Part shown: positions 17,144 through 26,371 of the stretch, in pieces
How positions within the stretch are numbered: position 1 is the first letter of the stretch
How the letters are laid out: every line of letters begins with the position of its first letter
From: Natrinema salifodinae
Lineage (GTDB): Archaea; Halobacteriota; Halobacteria; Halobacteriales; Natrialbaceae
Length of the DNA: 64,000 nt
Assembly: GCF_900110455.1 (NCBI RefSeq)
Contig: NZ_FOIS01000005.1
Span: forward strand, 62,001-126,000
Direction of reading: 5' to 3'
Notes under the pieces: generated by a model
Told to the model about the DNA's origin: nothing
Seen by the model: the letters and a program-made list of their open reading frames with translations, nothing else
The model's database searches: none
Program-made: the position numbers and the translations under genes

Positions 17144-18169
17144 ATGGTAGACCCAAGCAAGCGGGATGGCTTGACTAATAGGCGTAGCTTCATCGAAAAG
17201 CTGGGTGTCCTCGGCGGAACTGGTGCAGTCAGCAGTCTTGCAGGTTGCGCCAGTCTCAGCACCGGCAGTGATGGACAGACCCTGCTTTTCGGCAGTGTCT
17301 ATCCGAGCGGACATGTCATCAACGAAATGGCAATCGACTGGGCCGACTCGATCCGTGAGGAGACCGACGGCCGCGTCGATATCACGATTGACGAAGGGTT
17401 CGGCGGTGAGCGAGAGGTGATGGAACAGACATCGATCGGCGCGATCGAGGGAACGCTCATCGGTGCTACGTGGGTCCTCCAACAGGCGCCGTCCCGTTAC
17501 TGGGTGGAATCCCCATTCGTCTTCGACAGTTGGGAACAGCAGCGACGAGCGTACATGAGCGACTATCTCGACGAGGCACGAGAAAATCTCAAATCCGAGG
17601 CAAACCAGCGAGTCGTCGGTCCGCCAGTCTACCGCGGATTCCGTCACACGACTGGTAATCAAGGGTTCCAGACGCCAAGCGACATCGAGGGAGTAAACAT
17701 CCGAATTCCCGAAGTGGATCCCTGGCTTAACGTGTGGGAGGGGATCGGAGCAGCCCCGACTACTATCTCTTTCGACGAACTGTATAGTTCTCTGCAGCAA
17801 GGCGTCGTCGATGCTCAAGAGAATCCCGCCGAAACGGTCAACTCGTACTCACTCTATGAGGTACAGAGCCACATTACGAAGACATCTCATCTAGCATCGA
17901 CCGGCTGGTTTACGTTCAGCGAAGACGCTTGGTCGTCGATGAGTGACGACGATCGGGAACTCGTCGAAGAGACGCTGACTGATTCTATTGAAGAACTGAG
18001 TGCAGACATTGAGCAAAGTGAGTCCGAAGCACTTGATGAACTTGAAGACGGGGGTATGGAGGTCGTTGAACCTGATCGGGATGCCTGGCTCTCGGCTGCC
18101 GAACCGGTTCTTGAAGAACTATTCGAAAACCAGTGGGAGCCGTCCTTAGACGAGGTTAGGAATATTTAA
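17144..18169 (+). CDS. dctP: TRAP transporter substrate-binding protein
   Basis: 341 residues. Twin-arginine signal (NRRSFIEKLGVLGG) and lipobox with Cys35 (LAGCAS) predict a Tat-exported lipoprotein. The body has the DctP fold: FGSVYPSGHVINEMA at the start of the mature domain, then GVNIRIPEVDPW, where the Arg normally binds a carboxylate, and DELYSSLQQGVVDAQENP. The Arg fits an organic or sugar acid ligand. It is followed by dctQ and dctM and diverges from uxuA, so a hexuronate or hexonate is the likely cargo (inference). Confidence 0.92.
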   Translation: MVDPSKRDGLTNRRSFIEKLGVLGGTGAVSSLAGCASLSTGSDGQTLLFGSVYPSGHVINEMAIDWADSIREETDGRVDITIDEGFGGEREVMEQTSIGAIEGTLIGATWVLQQAPSRYWVESPFVFDSWEQQRRAYMSDYLDEARENLKSEANQRVVGPPVYRGFRHTTGNQGFQTPSDIEGVNIRIPEVDPWLNVWEGIGAAPTTISFDELYSSLQQGVVDAQENPAETVNSYSLYEVQSHITKTSHLASTGWFTFSEDAWSSMSDDDRELVEETLTDSIEELSADIEQSESEALDELEDGGMEVVEPDRDAWLSAAEPVLEELFENQWEPSLDEVRNI

Positions 18170-18194
18170 TAGCGTGGTTATATAGCACAGGACA

Positions 18195-18725
18195 ATGCTC
18201 GGTAAATATCAATTTAAGGCGAAACAAGCTAACCGACTTTTGACAGCAATTACGCTGGGTATCTTCACCGTCATGATTGCTGTCGTCGGATTACAGATGC
18301 TTGCACGGTGGGTGATCGGACCGCTGTTCGGTATTTACCTTCCGTGGACGTCGAGCCTGTCGCGTCTATTGTTGATTTGCCTCACATTCGTTGGCGCTGC
18401 GATTGCGAGCCGTGAGCGGGAACACGTAACAGTCAACCTTCTGATGAAATACTTGTCTCCACGGGCCGCAAGAGCACTCGCCATCGCCCAATCACTCCTC
18501 GTTATCGGATTCCTCGTCGTCTTACTGCACGGTGCCGTGGCAATGTATGACCTTACGGTAGATCGAACGTTCGGTGCCCTGCCAACGTACCCCATGTTAA
18601 CAAATGAGTGGCTGTACGTCTATGTGATTATCGGCGGGATCTTGATGCTCATATACGTACTTCGTGACATCGTTTCCGCCCTCGTCGGCAACGAAGCCCT
18701 ACTACACTCAGAAACTAAAAGATGA
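18195..18725 (+). CDS. dctQ: TRAP transporter small permease
   Basis: 176 residues with four predicted membrane helices (first about residues 16-38, last about 139-160). LLLICLTFVGAAIASREREHV is the conserved DctQ segment ahead of helix 3. Starts 25 nt after dctP. It forms the membrane complex with DctM. Confidence 0.9.
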   Translation: MLGKYQFKAKQANRLLTAITLGIFTVMIAVVGLQMLARWVIGPLFGIYLPWTSSLSRLLLICLTFVGAAIASREREHVTVNLLMKYLSPRAARALAIAQSLLVIGFLVVLLHGAVAMYDLTVDRTFGALPTYPMLTNEWLYVYVIIGGILMLIYVLRDIVSALVGNEALLHSETKR

Positions 18726-18836
18726 AATACGATAATTCGCAGTCATCAGCGAGTCAGCCAACGTCCACAACACAGACACGTTGTTACAGTAACAATACCA
18801 TGGAAAACGTTCGACGGACGCACGTGGTGATCTAAC

Positions 18837-20132
18837 ATGGACGTGGTCTTGATAGCGCTATTCATTCTCGTGTTACTCGCACTCTACCTCATCGGGGTCC
18901 CCGTCGCATTCGCACTCGGGTTGACAAGTCTCATCCTCATGCTGACGCCGATGGTTTCATACAGCCCAGAGCTCGTTGCCCAGACTCTCGTCAGCGGGGC
19001 CGATTCGTTCGTGCTGCTCGCAATTCCGCTCTTCCTGCTAACCGGCCTCTATATGAACAGTTTCGGCCTTACCAGTATCATCTTCGACTTCGCCGAGGAG
19101 ATGATCGGTCCGATCCGCGGCGGCATTGCTCACGTCAATATCCTTGCTAGCATTCTGTTTTCGGGGATGACTGGAACCGCCGCCGCGGACGCAGCGGGAC
19201 TCGGCGCTATCGAGTACGAAGCTATGCAGGATGCGGGGTACGAGAAGGGGTACAGCGCTGCCGTAACTGGTTCATCTGCGATTATCGGGCCGATTATTCC
19301 TCCGAGCGTCCCGCTTATCATGTACGGGATTCTCGCTCAAGTTTCGATTGGAGTCTTGTTCATCGCCGGAATCGTGCCCGGCCTCATCATGGGAGCAACA
19401 CTCCTGATGCTTTGTACGTATTATGCTCATTCGCACGGCTACGAGCGTGGGACGTGGTGGTCGCTCCCCGACATCTGGGAGAGTTTCAAGACGGCAGCCC
19501 CAGCGTTAGGCACCCCCGTCCTGATAATCGGTGGGCTGCTCGGTGGCTTCTTTACTGCGACTGAAGCCGGCGCCGTAGCACTATTCTATACACTCTTCGT
19601 CGGGTATGTCTTCTACGGTGGTGTCGAGAATGGCGACTTTGTCGAGACGACGTACGAAGGCGTCGTCACGACGGCTGCACTAACGTTCATCGTCGCATCC
19701 GCGACACTATACGGCTTCCTCGTCCGTCGTGCCCAGTTACCAGACGCACTCGCCGAGGCGGTGATTGGAGTAACCGGTGACCCCACTCTGCTGCTACTGA
19801 TGATCGTTGGCGTGTTGCTTATCGTTGGACTCATGATGGAGACGATCGCGGCGATCACGATCTTAACGCCCGTCTTTCTGCCCGTGATTGACGTTGCCGG
19901 GATTGATCCCATCCACTTCGGCATCGTGATGATCCTCACGCTCATGATCGGACTCCTCACACCGCCGTTCGGGATCATCCTATTTATCTTGGAGAAAGTT
20001 ACGGACGTCGGGTTAGAACGTATCATGCGAAGTATGGTTCCGTTCTACATTCCGCTTCTAATTATTCTCCTGCTCGTAGTCGTATTGCCCGGACTTACTC
20101 TCTGGCTCCCAAAGTTCGTTGGTCTCATCTGA
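18837..20132 (+). CDS. dctM: TRAP transporter large permease
   Basis: 431 residues with about a dozen hydrophobic segments. Recognisable DctM motifs include SGMTGTAAADAAGLG, GSSAIIGPIIPPSVPLIMYG and GLLTPPFGIILF. It forms the sodium- or proton-coupled channel that takes substrate from DctP. An 111 nt gap follows dctQ, longer than usual, but no gene fits in it. Confidence 0.92.
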   Translation: MDVVLIALFILVLLALYLIGVPVAFALGLTSLILMLTPMVSYSPELVAQTLVSGADSFVLLAIPLFLLTGLYMNSFGLTSIIFDFAEEMIGPIRGGIAHVNILASILFSGMTGTAAADAAGLGAIEYEAMQDAGYEKGYSAAVTGSSAIIGPIIPPSVPLIMYGILAQVSIGVLFIAGIVPGLIMGATLLMLCTYYAHSHGYERGTWWSLPDIWESFKTAAPALGTPVLIIGGLLGGFFTATEAGAVALFYTLFVGYVFYGGVENGDFVETTYEGVVTTAALTFIVASATLYGFLVRRAQLPDALAEAVIGVTGDPTLLLLMIVGVLLIVGLMMETIAAITILTPVFLPVIDVAGIDPIHFGIVMILTLMIGLLTPPFGIILFILEKVTDVGLERIMRSMVPFYIPLLIILLLVVVLPGLTLWLPKFVGLI

Positions 20133-20891
20133 AGTATTTCTCTCTCAGATCACGCTATGAGATTTGATCCTATTGTGGTTTATTAGCCGAGAAGCCCTCA
20201 ACGAGGTTCAGGAGCAGGAAACTTCAGCCAGATTATGGTGAAGCGACTCCCGTAGTGTGCCGTCTCTACAGCAATTCTGATTACGCATCATGATGAAATC
20301 AATCCGGTGGTAGTAGATGAACTTGAACAGAGGCCGATGACACATGATTAAAAATAGTCGGACTCGTCATGTCTGGAGCGGTCATTACATGGGTGATCAG
20401 GTCGTTTGTTGAAATACCGTCTATCTTACCGGCATTGGAGGAGTTACAATGCCATCATCTCCCTCAGTTGGCACAATCACTTCTGACGATCTTACAGCTG
20501 TTAGTTGGATATATTTCATTATCAATACGATTCCTCTCCTTCTGAGTATTATGAAATAGAATAGATCATTAGGTCATATTATAGTAGGAGTTACATACCC
20601 AATTCCATTTGAAATGTTCGAGATTTGATATATTGGTGAAATTTTGCTATTACTCGACTCACTATTATGAACAGTCTTCTGAACTCCTTTAGCAATGCTG
20701 ATTGTCATACTGTCCATTATTCTGGTATTTGGCCTACTCTCGGCGCTAACGTCCTTTACTCCCGCGTTTTCTCTTCCCTTTCTTATAGGAGTTGGCCTTT
20801 TCCCCCTTCAATATGTCTTTTGTCTACCTTTCTTTTGATTAGGTCAACTAACGATCTCTGAGGTGACACCATTTAGATTTGTTATGATGAT
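20133..20891. other. AT-rich gene-poor region
   Basis: About 760 bases with no convincing coding frame. Composition becomes very AT-rich from about 20500 to 20900, unlike the flanks. It follows the TRAP operon and leads into a set of broken genes, so it looks like non-functional or foreign sequence. No inverted repeat or RNA gene was recognised. Confidence 0.55.
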
Positions 20892-21065
20892 ATGCGAGCA
20901 TACAGTCATATCAATTTCATGTATTTCGTACCGATTTATGGATATCAGAATGAAGAATATCTTCTTAGAAGAGATGTTATTGACATCCTTCACGATGGTC
21001 CGAATCCGCGCCTTACAGTTATCGACGTGAAAGGCAAATGGCCGGTCAAACTCCGTTTTGATTAG
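20892..21065 (+). pseudogene. Possible C-terminal fragment of an unidentified protein
   Basis: A 57-codon frame from ATG 20892 to TAG 21065 reads smoothly (FVPIYGYQNEEYLLRRDVID, then LTVIDVKGKWPVKLRFD) and looks more protein-like than its surroundings. I do not recognise the family. The overlapping minus frame (20844-21137) looks less natural. Either could be chance in AT-rich DNA. Confidence 0.3.
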
Positions 21066-21104
21066 GTAAACTATGCCATCGCAGCGGTCGCAAGTCCGTG
21101 GTGA

Positions 21105-21356
21105 ACGGCAGTTGTCGGATTCATCGCCGGCGACCAAGTCCCGTTAGTATTCGAACTCCTTGAGCGCGTCGGCATCGACGACGTCTGCGCGGTCTTCCCG
21201 GTCTACGGCTCCGCCAGCGTCCTCAGCGCGCTTGCCTACCCCTTCGTCGTCATGACCTCAGCGTTCTCGGTCTCACAACTCGGCATTCTGGTTGTCGGTA
21301 TTGACATTCTAGCTAGGTGGATGGCCGTAATAACTGCCTCATCTATGGGGTGCTGA
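21105..21356 (+). pseudogene. Membrane-protein fragment
   Basis: An open stretch with no start codon, beginning just after an in-frame TGA at 21102, encodes hydrophobic helices (GFIAGDQVPLVFELLERVGI, then SALAYPFVVMTSAFSVSQLG). GC-rich codons resume here, in contrast to the AT-rich DNA upstream. It ends at TGA 21354-21356. The parent family is not identified; it appears to be the decayed end of a multi-helix protein. Confidence 0.5.
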
Positions 21357-21374
21357 GGCCTTAATTGAGTTCGA

Positions 21375-21617
21375 ATGACCGGTGAAGCGTCGACACGGTC
21401 TGGTCGCCCGTGCGGTCGAGCGTCGCCGTCCGAAGTTCGGCGAGATTCTCGAAGGCGCGCTCTCGTACCCGCGTCGTGCCGATCGCCGCTGACTTCGGCG
21501 TTCTCGTGCTTACTCTGGCGCTCGTCGCTTCAACGGATCGGATTCGTTACGAGCGTCGCGATCGGGTACGGCTTCCTCACGAGCGTGCTCGTGTTGCCGA
21601 GTCTCCTCGCAGTATAG
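21375..21617 (+). pseudogene. C-terminal fragment of an RND/MMPL-type exporter
   Basis: The end of the frame reads GFVTSVAIGYGFLTSVLVLPSLLAV, typical of the last helix of haloarchaeal MMPL/RND proteins. The preceding helix (ADFGVLVLTLALVAS) is in another frame, so at least one frameshift separates them. Only about 80 codons of a normally 800-1000 residue protein remain. Confidence 0.6.
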
Positions 21618-21714
21618 GTCTGGTGCATCGCCTACTCGGCGATTGATTCCGAGGCAATCGCTTGACTGTGACCTTCGGTGATCTTAAGAAGGGTTCGATC
21701 AGCGAACAGAAGAT

Positions 21715-22074
21715 CTACCATAGTGCTCTTCCACCGAACGATACCAGAAGTTGGTCGGTCGTTGGTTGCCTCTCGCGGTAGTCGCGATTCTCTACGAACT
21801 GTCCGTCGAATTCGGCGAGGGCAGCCCGAACTGCCGGCGCTTCGTGTCCGAGTACGACGATGGTAGCGAGGCCGGCGTCCAGAATTGTTCGGGTTGCGTG
21901 CCGAATCAGCGGTTCGCCGTCGAGTTCGGCGAGTAGCTTGTTCTCCGTCCCGAACCGCGAACTCGTCCCGCTGGCGAGAACAACACCGGCAACTGCTGGA
22001 ACGCCGAAATCGTCCTTCCCGAGCGCGCTGGCGATCGCGTCGGGCCCGTGGCGAGGGAGGATCTCGGTGGTCAT
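21715..22074 (-). pseudogene. Truncated MobA-like nucleotidyltransferase
   Basis: 119 residues. The N-terminal nucleotide-binding motif is intact (GVVLASGTSSRFGTENKLLAELDGEPL, reported here in two parts: GVVLASGTSSRFG and NKLLAELDGEPLIRH), followed by TIVVLGHEA. The domain then breaks off after ENRDYRE, and the usual 190-210 residue length is not reached. Such proteins transfer CMP or GMP to molybdopterin to make the cofactor of Mo hydroxylases. It lies upstream of and divergent from the cox operon, where a functional copy would be expected. Confidence 0.7.
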
Positions 22075-22657
22075 TCAATCACGTCGTAGGGACTCCCGTC
22101 GCTCGCTCGCCTGGGACCAGGCGACGGGCGATCGGCCATACTCCTCGTACGAGGATCGAATGCGTGTATATTGGCGACGAACCACGTGAGTTCGGCGGTC
22201 GCCGATCCAAAGCGACCGTTCGCGATAAAATGACACCTAAGAGTATCGCTGTCGGTCGCGAGGTCGCGGGAATGCATCGACGTCCTCTCCGGTGCTGGGA
22301 ACGTCGTTATGGGATACGGCGGAAAAGGCGGCGAGGGGCTGTCAGCCGCGCCGATATCTGCACTCTCGCTTTAGTCGGTTCCGCAGCCGTCGACAATACT
22401 GAAGACCGGCAGGGGGAACTCTATCGCCGACGTCGCGCTCGGCACTGACGGAACGGTTCCCGTCATCGTATTTTCGGATGTAGATGTTAGGAAGGGGTCT
22501 CGCTCAGCCCAGGAATTCCTCAAATCAGTTACGCCTTCCTCCGTACGTAACTGTTAGTGGTTTCAAAATCGGCACAAAACTGCTTAGATGCAAAGTACTA
22601 TGGTTATGAGTGTTGGGGTACCGCCCCACACTCTGGCACACGCCAGTGGGTACCACT
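22075..22657. other. Non-coding region before the cox operon
   Basis: About 580 bases with only broken frames. A minus-strand frame ends at 22071 overlapping the MobA-like start (ATGA), so an upstream partner gene may once have been here, but nothing in it is recognisable. The cox promoter should lie in the last 100 bases; I could not pick a convincing box A. Confidence 0.45.
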
Positions 22658-23314
22658 ATGGAATTCAACGGAACGTTCGAACTCGAGGACACGACCGTCG
22701 ACGAGGTGTGGCTCGCCCTCTCGGATCCGGCGTTGATCGAGCAGTTGTTACCGGGGTGTCAGTTTCTGATGCGTGTCGACGAGACCGACGTCGACTTCGA
22801 CGAGTTGCGCGAGGAAGCGGCCGATCGGGAGGTCGAACCGACCGCCGATCCGGACGTCATCGCTCGGCGCGCGTTCGAGGAAGGCGAACACTACGCGGCG
22901 CTGATGCAGATCAGCGTCGGGCCGGTGAACCCGACGTTCGAGACGGTGGTAACGATCGACGATCGCGAGTACCCGGAAATGTCCGCCGTCGGCAAGGGGG
23001 CCTCGAGCAACAGTTCGTTCGAGATGGCTTCGGGAATGACCCTCTCGGAGAACGAGGACGGCGTCGCCGTGGAGTGGGAGACTGAAGCCGACGTGTTCGG
23101 GAAGGTCGCCCAGATGGGCCAGCGCGTCGTCAACCCGGTCGCGAACCGGGTGGTCAAACGGTTCTTCTCGTCGGTACAGGATCAACTCCACGAGCGACAG
23201 CTCGCCGACGTCGAAGCGGACGCATCGGCTGACGAATCGGACCCGACCGACAGCGGCCGCGGCCTGGTCGACAGGGTGCTCGGTCGGTCGGGAAGCGACG
23301 CGAGCGACTCGTAA
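22658..23314 (+). CDS. coxG: CoxG-like SRPBCC protein
   Basis: About 218 residues from MEFNGTFELED (22658). The START/SRPBCC-type fold of CoxG is visible: DTTVDEVWLALSDPALIEQLLPG near the N-terminus and a central beta region (given in parts: DTTVDEVWLALSDP, LIEQLLPGCQ). CoxG proteins assist assembly or membrane recruitment of aerobic CO dehydrogenase-type enzymes. The C-terminal 35 residues are a low-complexity acidic tail. First gene of the operon; an upstream Met at 22610 is less likely because the family starts at MEF(N/S)G. Confidence 0.85.
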   Translation: MEFNGTFELEDTTVDEVWLALSDPALIEQLLPGCQFLMRVDETDVDFDELREEAADREVEPTADPDVIARRAFEEGEHYAALMQISVGPVNPTFETVVTIDDREYPEMSAVGKGASSNSSFEMASGMTLSENEDGVAVEWETEADVFGKVAQMGQRVVNPVANRVVKRFFSSVQDQLHERQLADVEADASADESDPTDSGRGLVDRVLGRSGSDASDS

Positions 23315-23318
23315 CGAT

Positions 23319-23906
23319 ATGACAAATTACGACATGAAGCTGACAGTTAACGGAACGGAGCACGAACTCGCGGTCGAGCCGCGGACGCTCCTGGTTCACG
23401 CGCTCCGAGACGAACTCGGCTACACCGGGACGAACGTCGGCTGCGAGAGCAGCCTGTGTGGCGCGTGTACGGTCCGCCTCGACGGCGACGCGGTCAAGGC
23501 CTGTACCGTCCTGGCCGTGCAGGCCGACGGCGCGACGATCGAGACGGTCGAAGGGCTGGCCGAGGACGGCGAATTCCACCCCATCCAGTCCGGGTTTCAG
23601 GAGGAACACGGACTCCAGTGTGGCTACTGCACCCCTGGGATGATGATGGCGGCGACCGATCTTCTCGCGGAGAACCCCGATCCCAGTCGCGAGGAGATCC
23701 GCGAGGGACTCGAGGGGAACCTCTGTCGGTGTACGGGCTACCAAAACATCGTCAACGCGGTCGAGAACGCGGCCGAAGAACTGCACGGCGGCGCCGTCGC
23801 CGACGGCGGTTGCAGCGCCGATTGTGCCGCGGGACGACCGGAGTCGGGGTGCGACTCCGGTGGCGGCAACGTACGCTGGCCTGGCGACGGGGGTGACGCC
23901 GAATGA
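23319..23906 (+). CDS. coxS: Mo hydroxylase small subunit, two 2Fe-2S clusters
   Basis: 195 residues. Plant-type cluster ligands: [15 protein letters not shown] and the following CT; second cluster: [10 protein letters not shown] and [10 protein letters not shown]. It passes electrons from the Mo site to the FAD subunit. The tail is odd: after the normal end near residue 160 it continues with a Cys- and Gly-rich extension holding several extra Cys ([19 protein letters not shown]). Overlaps the large-subunit start by 4 nt. Confidence 0.93.
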   Translation: MTNYDMKLTVNGTEHELAVEPRTLLVHALRDELGYTGTNVGCESSLCGACTVRLDGDAVKACTVLAVQADGATIETVEGLAEDGEFHPIQSGFQEEHGLQCGYCTPGMMMAATDLLAENPDPSREEIREGLEGNLCRCTGYQNIVNAVENAAEELHGGAVADGGCSADCAAGRPESGCDSGGGNVRWPGDGGDAE

Positions 23907-26371
23907 GCATCGAATCGATCGATCCCGAAGAGGTCGACGCCGCCGACATCCTCGGCTCGGCCATCGAACGACGGGAGGATCCCGCGCTCCTCACCGGCGA
24001 CGCCGAGTACATCGACGACATTCAACTGCAGGAGATGATCCACGTGGCGATCGTCCGCAGCCAGCACGGCCACGCGAAACTCGAGGGCGTCGAGACGAGC
24101 GAGGCGGCGGCGATGGACGGCGTCGTCGGCGTCTACACGCACGACGATCTCCACCGCGAGGACACCCCCGGCGGCGGCTCGTACTCGCTACCCGTCGGCT
24201 GGCTCCTCGACAGCCTTCGACAGGTCGATCATCCGATACTGGCCGACGACCGCGTTCGGTACCAGGGCGACGCGATCGCGGTCGTCGTCGCCGAGGACCG
24301 CTATACCGCCCACGACGCGGCCGACGCGGTCGCCGTCGACTACGAGCGACTCGACGCCGTAACCGACCCAGCCGAGGCGCTCGAGGGAGACGCGGCGCTT
24401 CACGACGACGCCGACGGGAACGTCGCGTTCGACTGGGAGATCGGCGACGCCGACCGGACCAAGGAAGCGTTCGAATCGGCCGCCCACACCGCGAGCATCG
24501 AACTGGAAAACCAGTTGCTCATTCCGAACGCGATGGAGCCCCGTGCCGCGGTCGCCGACTACAATCCCGGGACGAACGAACTCGACGTGTTCATGACCTC
24601 CCAAAACCCCCACTTGCACCGGCTGCTCATGTCGGGGGTCATCGGCCATCCGGAGCACAAACTGCGGATAAAAGCCCCGGAGGTTGGCGGCGGGTTCGGA
24701 AGCAAAATCCACCACTACGCGGACGAAGCGCTCGTCGCGTGGGTCGCCAAACACGTAGAGCGGCCGGTCAAGTGGACCGCGACCCGCACGGAGACGTACA
24801 AGACCGACGCCCAGGGCCGGGGACACGTGACGGAAGCCGACCTCGCGATGGACGAGGACGGCGACATCATCGGCCTCCGCGTCGACACGACGGCGAACCT
24901 CGGCGCGTATCTCTCGACGTTCGCACCCGCCGTCCCGACGTACCTCTACGGAACGCTGCTCTCGGGACAATACGACATTCCGGCGATCCACTGCTCGGTG
25001 ACCGGCGCGTTCACGAACGTGCCTCCGGTCGACGCCTACCGCGGCGCCGGCCGACCGGAGGCGTCGTTCGTCATCGAGCGCCTGGCGAAACCCGGCGCGG
25101 AGGAGATGGGGATGGACCCCGCGGAGTTCCGGCGACGGAACTTCGTCCCCGAAGATGCGTTCCCCTACGAAACCCAGGTCGCGGTCGTCTACGACAGCGG
25201 CGACTACGAGAAGACGCTGGACGAGGCCCTCGAGATGGTCGACTACGAGGCCTTCCGCGAGCGACAGGAGCAGGCCCGCGCGGAGGGACGGTATCTCGGC
25301 ATCGGCTTCTCGTGTTACATCGAGGCCTGCGGACTGGCGCCCTCCGAGCTGGCCGGCCAGCTCGGTGCCCAGGCCGGGCTCTGGGAGTCCAGTCTCGTCC
25401 GATTCCATCCCTCCGGAACGGTCACGGCCTACTGCGGGACGTCCGGTCACGGGCAGGGCCACGCGACAACGTACGCGCAGATCGTCGCGAACGAACTCGG
25501 CGTCCCCTACGAGGACGTCGAGGTCGTCGAGGGTGACACCGACGAGATCCCCCACGGGATGGGGACGTACGGCTCCCGGTCGGCCGCGGTCGGCGGGAGT
25601 TCGCTGGTCAAGAGCGCCGAGAAGGTCGTCGAAAAAGCCCGCGAGATCGCAGCGCACCAACTCGAGGCCGACCCCGCCGACGTCGAGTTCGAGGGCGGCG
25701 AGTTTCGGGTCGCGGGCGCGCCCGACCGATCGATCGGGATCACGGCGGTCGCTCAGCAGTCCTATCTCGCTCACGACATCCCCGACGACATGGAGCCCGG
25801 CCTCGAGGCTACGTCGTTCTACGACCCGGACAACTTCGTGTTCCCGTTCGGGACCCACGTCGCGGTCGTGGAGGTCGACCCGGACTCGGGGGAGATCGAA
25901 TTCGACCAGTACGTCGCCGTCGACGACGTGGGCAACCAGATCAATCCCAAGATCGTCGAGGGGCAGGTCCACGGCGGCGTCGCCCAAGGTATCGGCCAGG
26001 CGCTCTACGAGAGCGCGGAGTACGACTCGAACGCACAGCTCGTGACGGGATCGATGCAGGACTACGCCGTTCCGAAGGCGATGCACGTTCCGGAGATGGA
26101 CACCGGATCGACCGTCACCGAAAGCCCGCACAATCCGCTCGGCGTGAAAGGCGTCGGCGAGGCGGGCACGATCGCAGCGCCTCAGGCCGTCGTCAACGCC
26201 GTTACGGACGCGCTCGAGCCCTTCGGGGTCGACCGGATCGAGATGCCGATAACGGCCGAGCGGGTCTGGAACGCCGCCGATGGACGGACCGCCGCGGACG
26301 GCGGGACGGACGCTTCCGAACCCGATCCCGACCCGGATACCGCCGGCGACGGCAACGGAGGTGAGTCGTGA
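23903..26371 (+). CDS. coxL: Mo hydroxylase large subunit, form II CoxL-like
   Basis: 822 residues, the usual size for the molybdopterin subunit. The active-site loop reads AYRGAGR (residues 378-384). True form I CO dehydrogenases carry AYxCSFR there, so this belongs to the form II-like branch, whose substrates are mostly unproven. The catalytic Glu lies in GVGEAGT (about residue 753). Also visible: EVGGGFGSK and GHGQGHATTYAQI for the cofactor. The C-terminal 35 residues are an acidic, low-complexity tail. The substrate may be CO, a purine, an aldehyde or another heterocycle. Confidence 0.92.
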   Translation: MSIESIDPEEVDAADILGSAIERREDPALLTGDAEYIDDIQLQEMIHVAIVRSQHGHAKLEGVETSEAAAMDGVVGVYTHDDLHREDTPGGGSYSLPVGWLLDSLRQVDHPILADDRVRYQGDAIAVVVAEDRYTAHDAADAVAVDYERLDAVTDPAEALEGDAALHDDADGNVAFDWEIGDADRTKEAFESAAHTASIELENQLLIPNAMEPRAAVADYNPGTNELDVFMTSQNPHLHRLLMSGVIGHPEHKLRIKAPEVGGGFGSKIHHYADEALVAWVAKHVERPVKWTATRTETYKTDAQGRGHVTEADLAMDEDGDIIGLRVDTTANLGAYLSTFAPAVPTYLYGTLLSGQYDIPAIHCSVTGAFTNVPPVDAYRGAGRPEASFVIERLAKPGAEEMGMDPAEFRRRNFVPEDAFPYETQVAVVYDSGDYEKTLDEALEMVDYEAFRERQEQARAEGRYLGIGFSCYIEACGLAPSELAGQLGAQAGLWESSLVRFHPSGTVTAYCGTSGHGQGHATTYAQIVANELGVPYEDVEVVEGDTDEIPHGMGTYGSRSAAVGGSSLVKSAEKVVEKAREIAAHQLEADPADVEFEGGEFRVAGAPDRSIGITAVAQQSYLAHDIPDDMEPGLEATSFYDPDNFVFPFGTHVAVVEVDPDSGEIEFDQYVAVDDVGNQINPKIVEGQVHGGVAQGIGQALYESAEYDSNAQLVTGSMQDYAVPKAMHVPEMDTGSTVTESPHNPLGVKGVGEAGTIAAPQAVVNAVTDALEPFGVDRIEMPITAERVWNAADGRTAADGGTDASEPDPDPDTAGDGNGGES

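Noticed and set aside
20844-21137. 97-codon minus-strand frame in the AT-rich region
   Set aside because: Its composition is unlike a haloarchaeal protein and the plus-strand frames here read more naturally; not called as a gene.
24188-26131. Very long minus-strand open frame (647 codons) over coxL
   Set aside because: It is antisense to a clear coxL with all active-site motifs, rich in Arg/Val and lacks any domain; typical shadow in GC-rich DNA.
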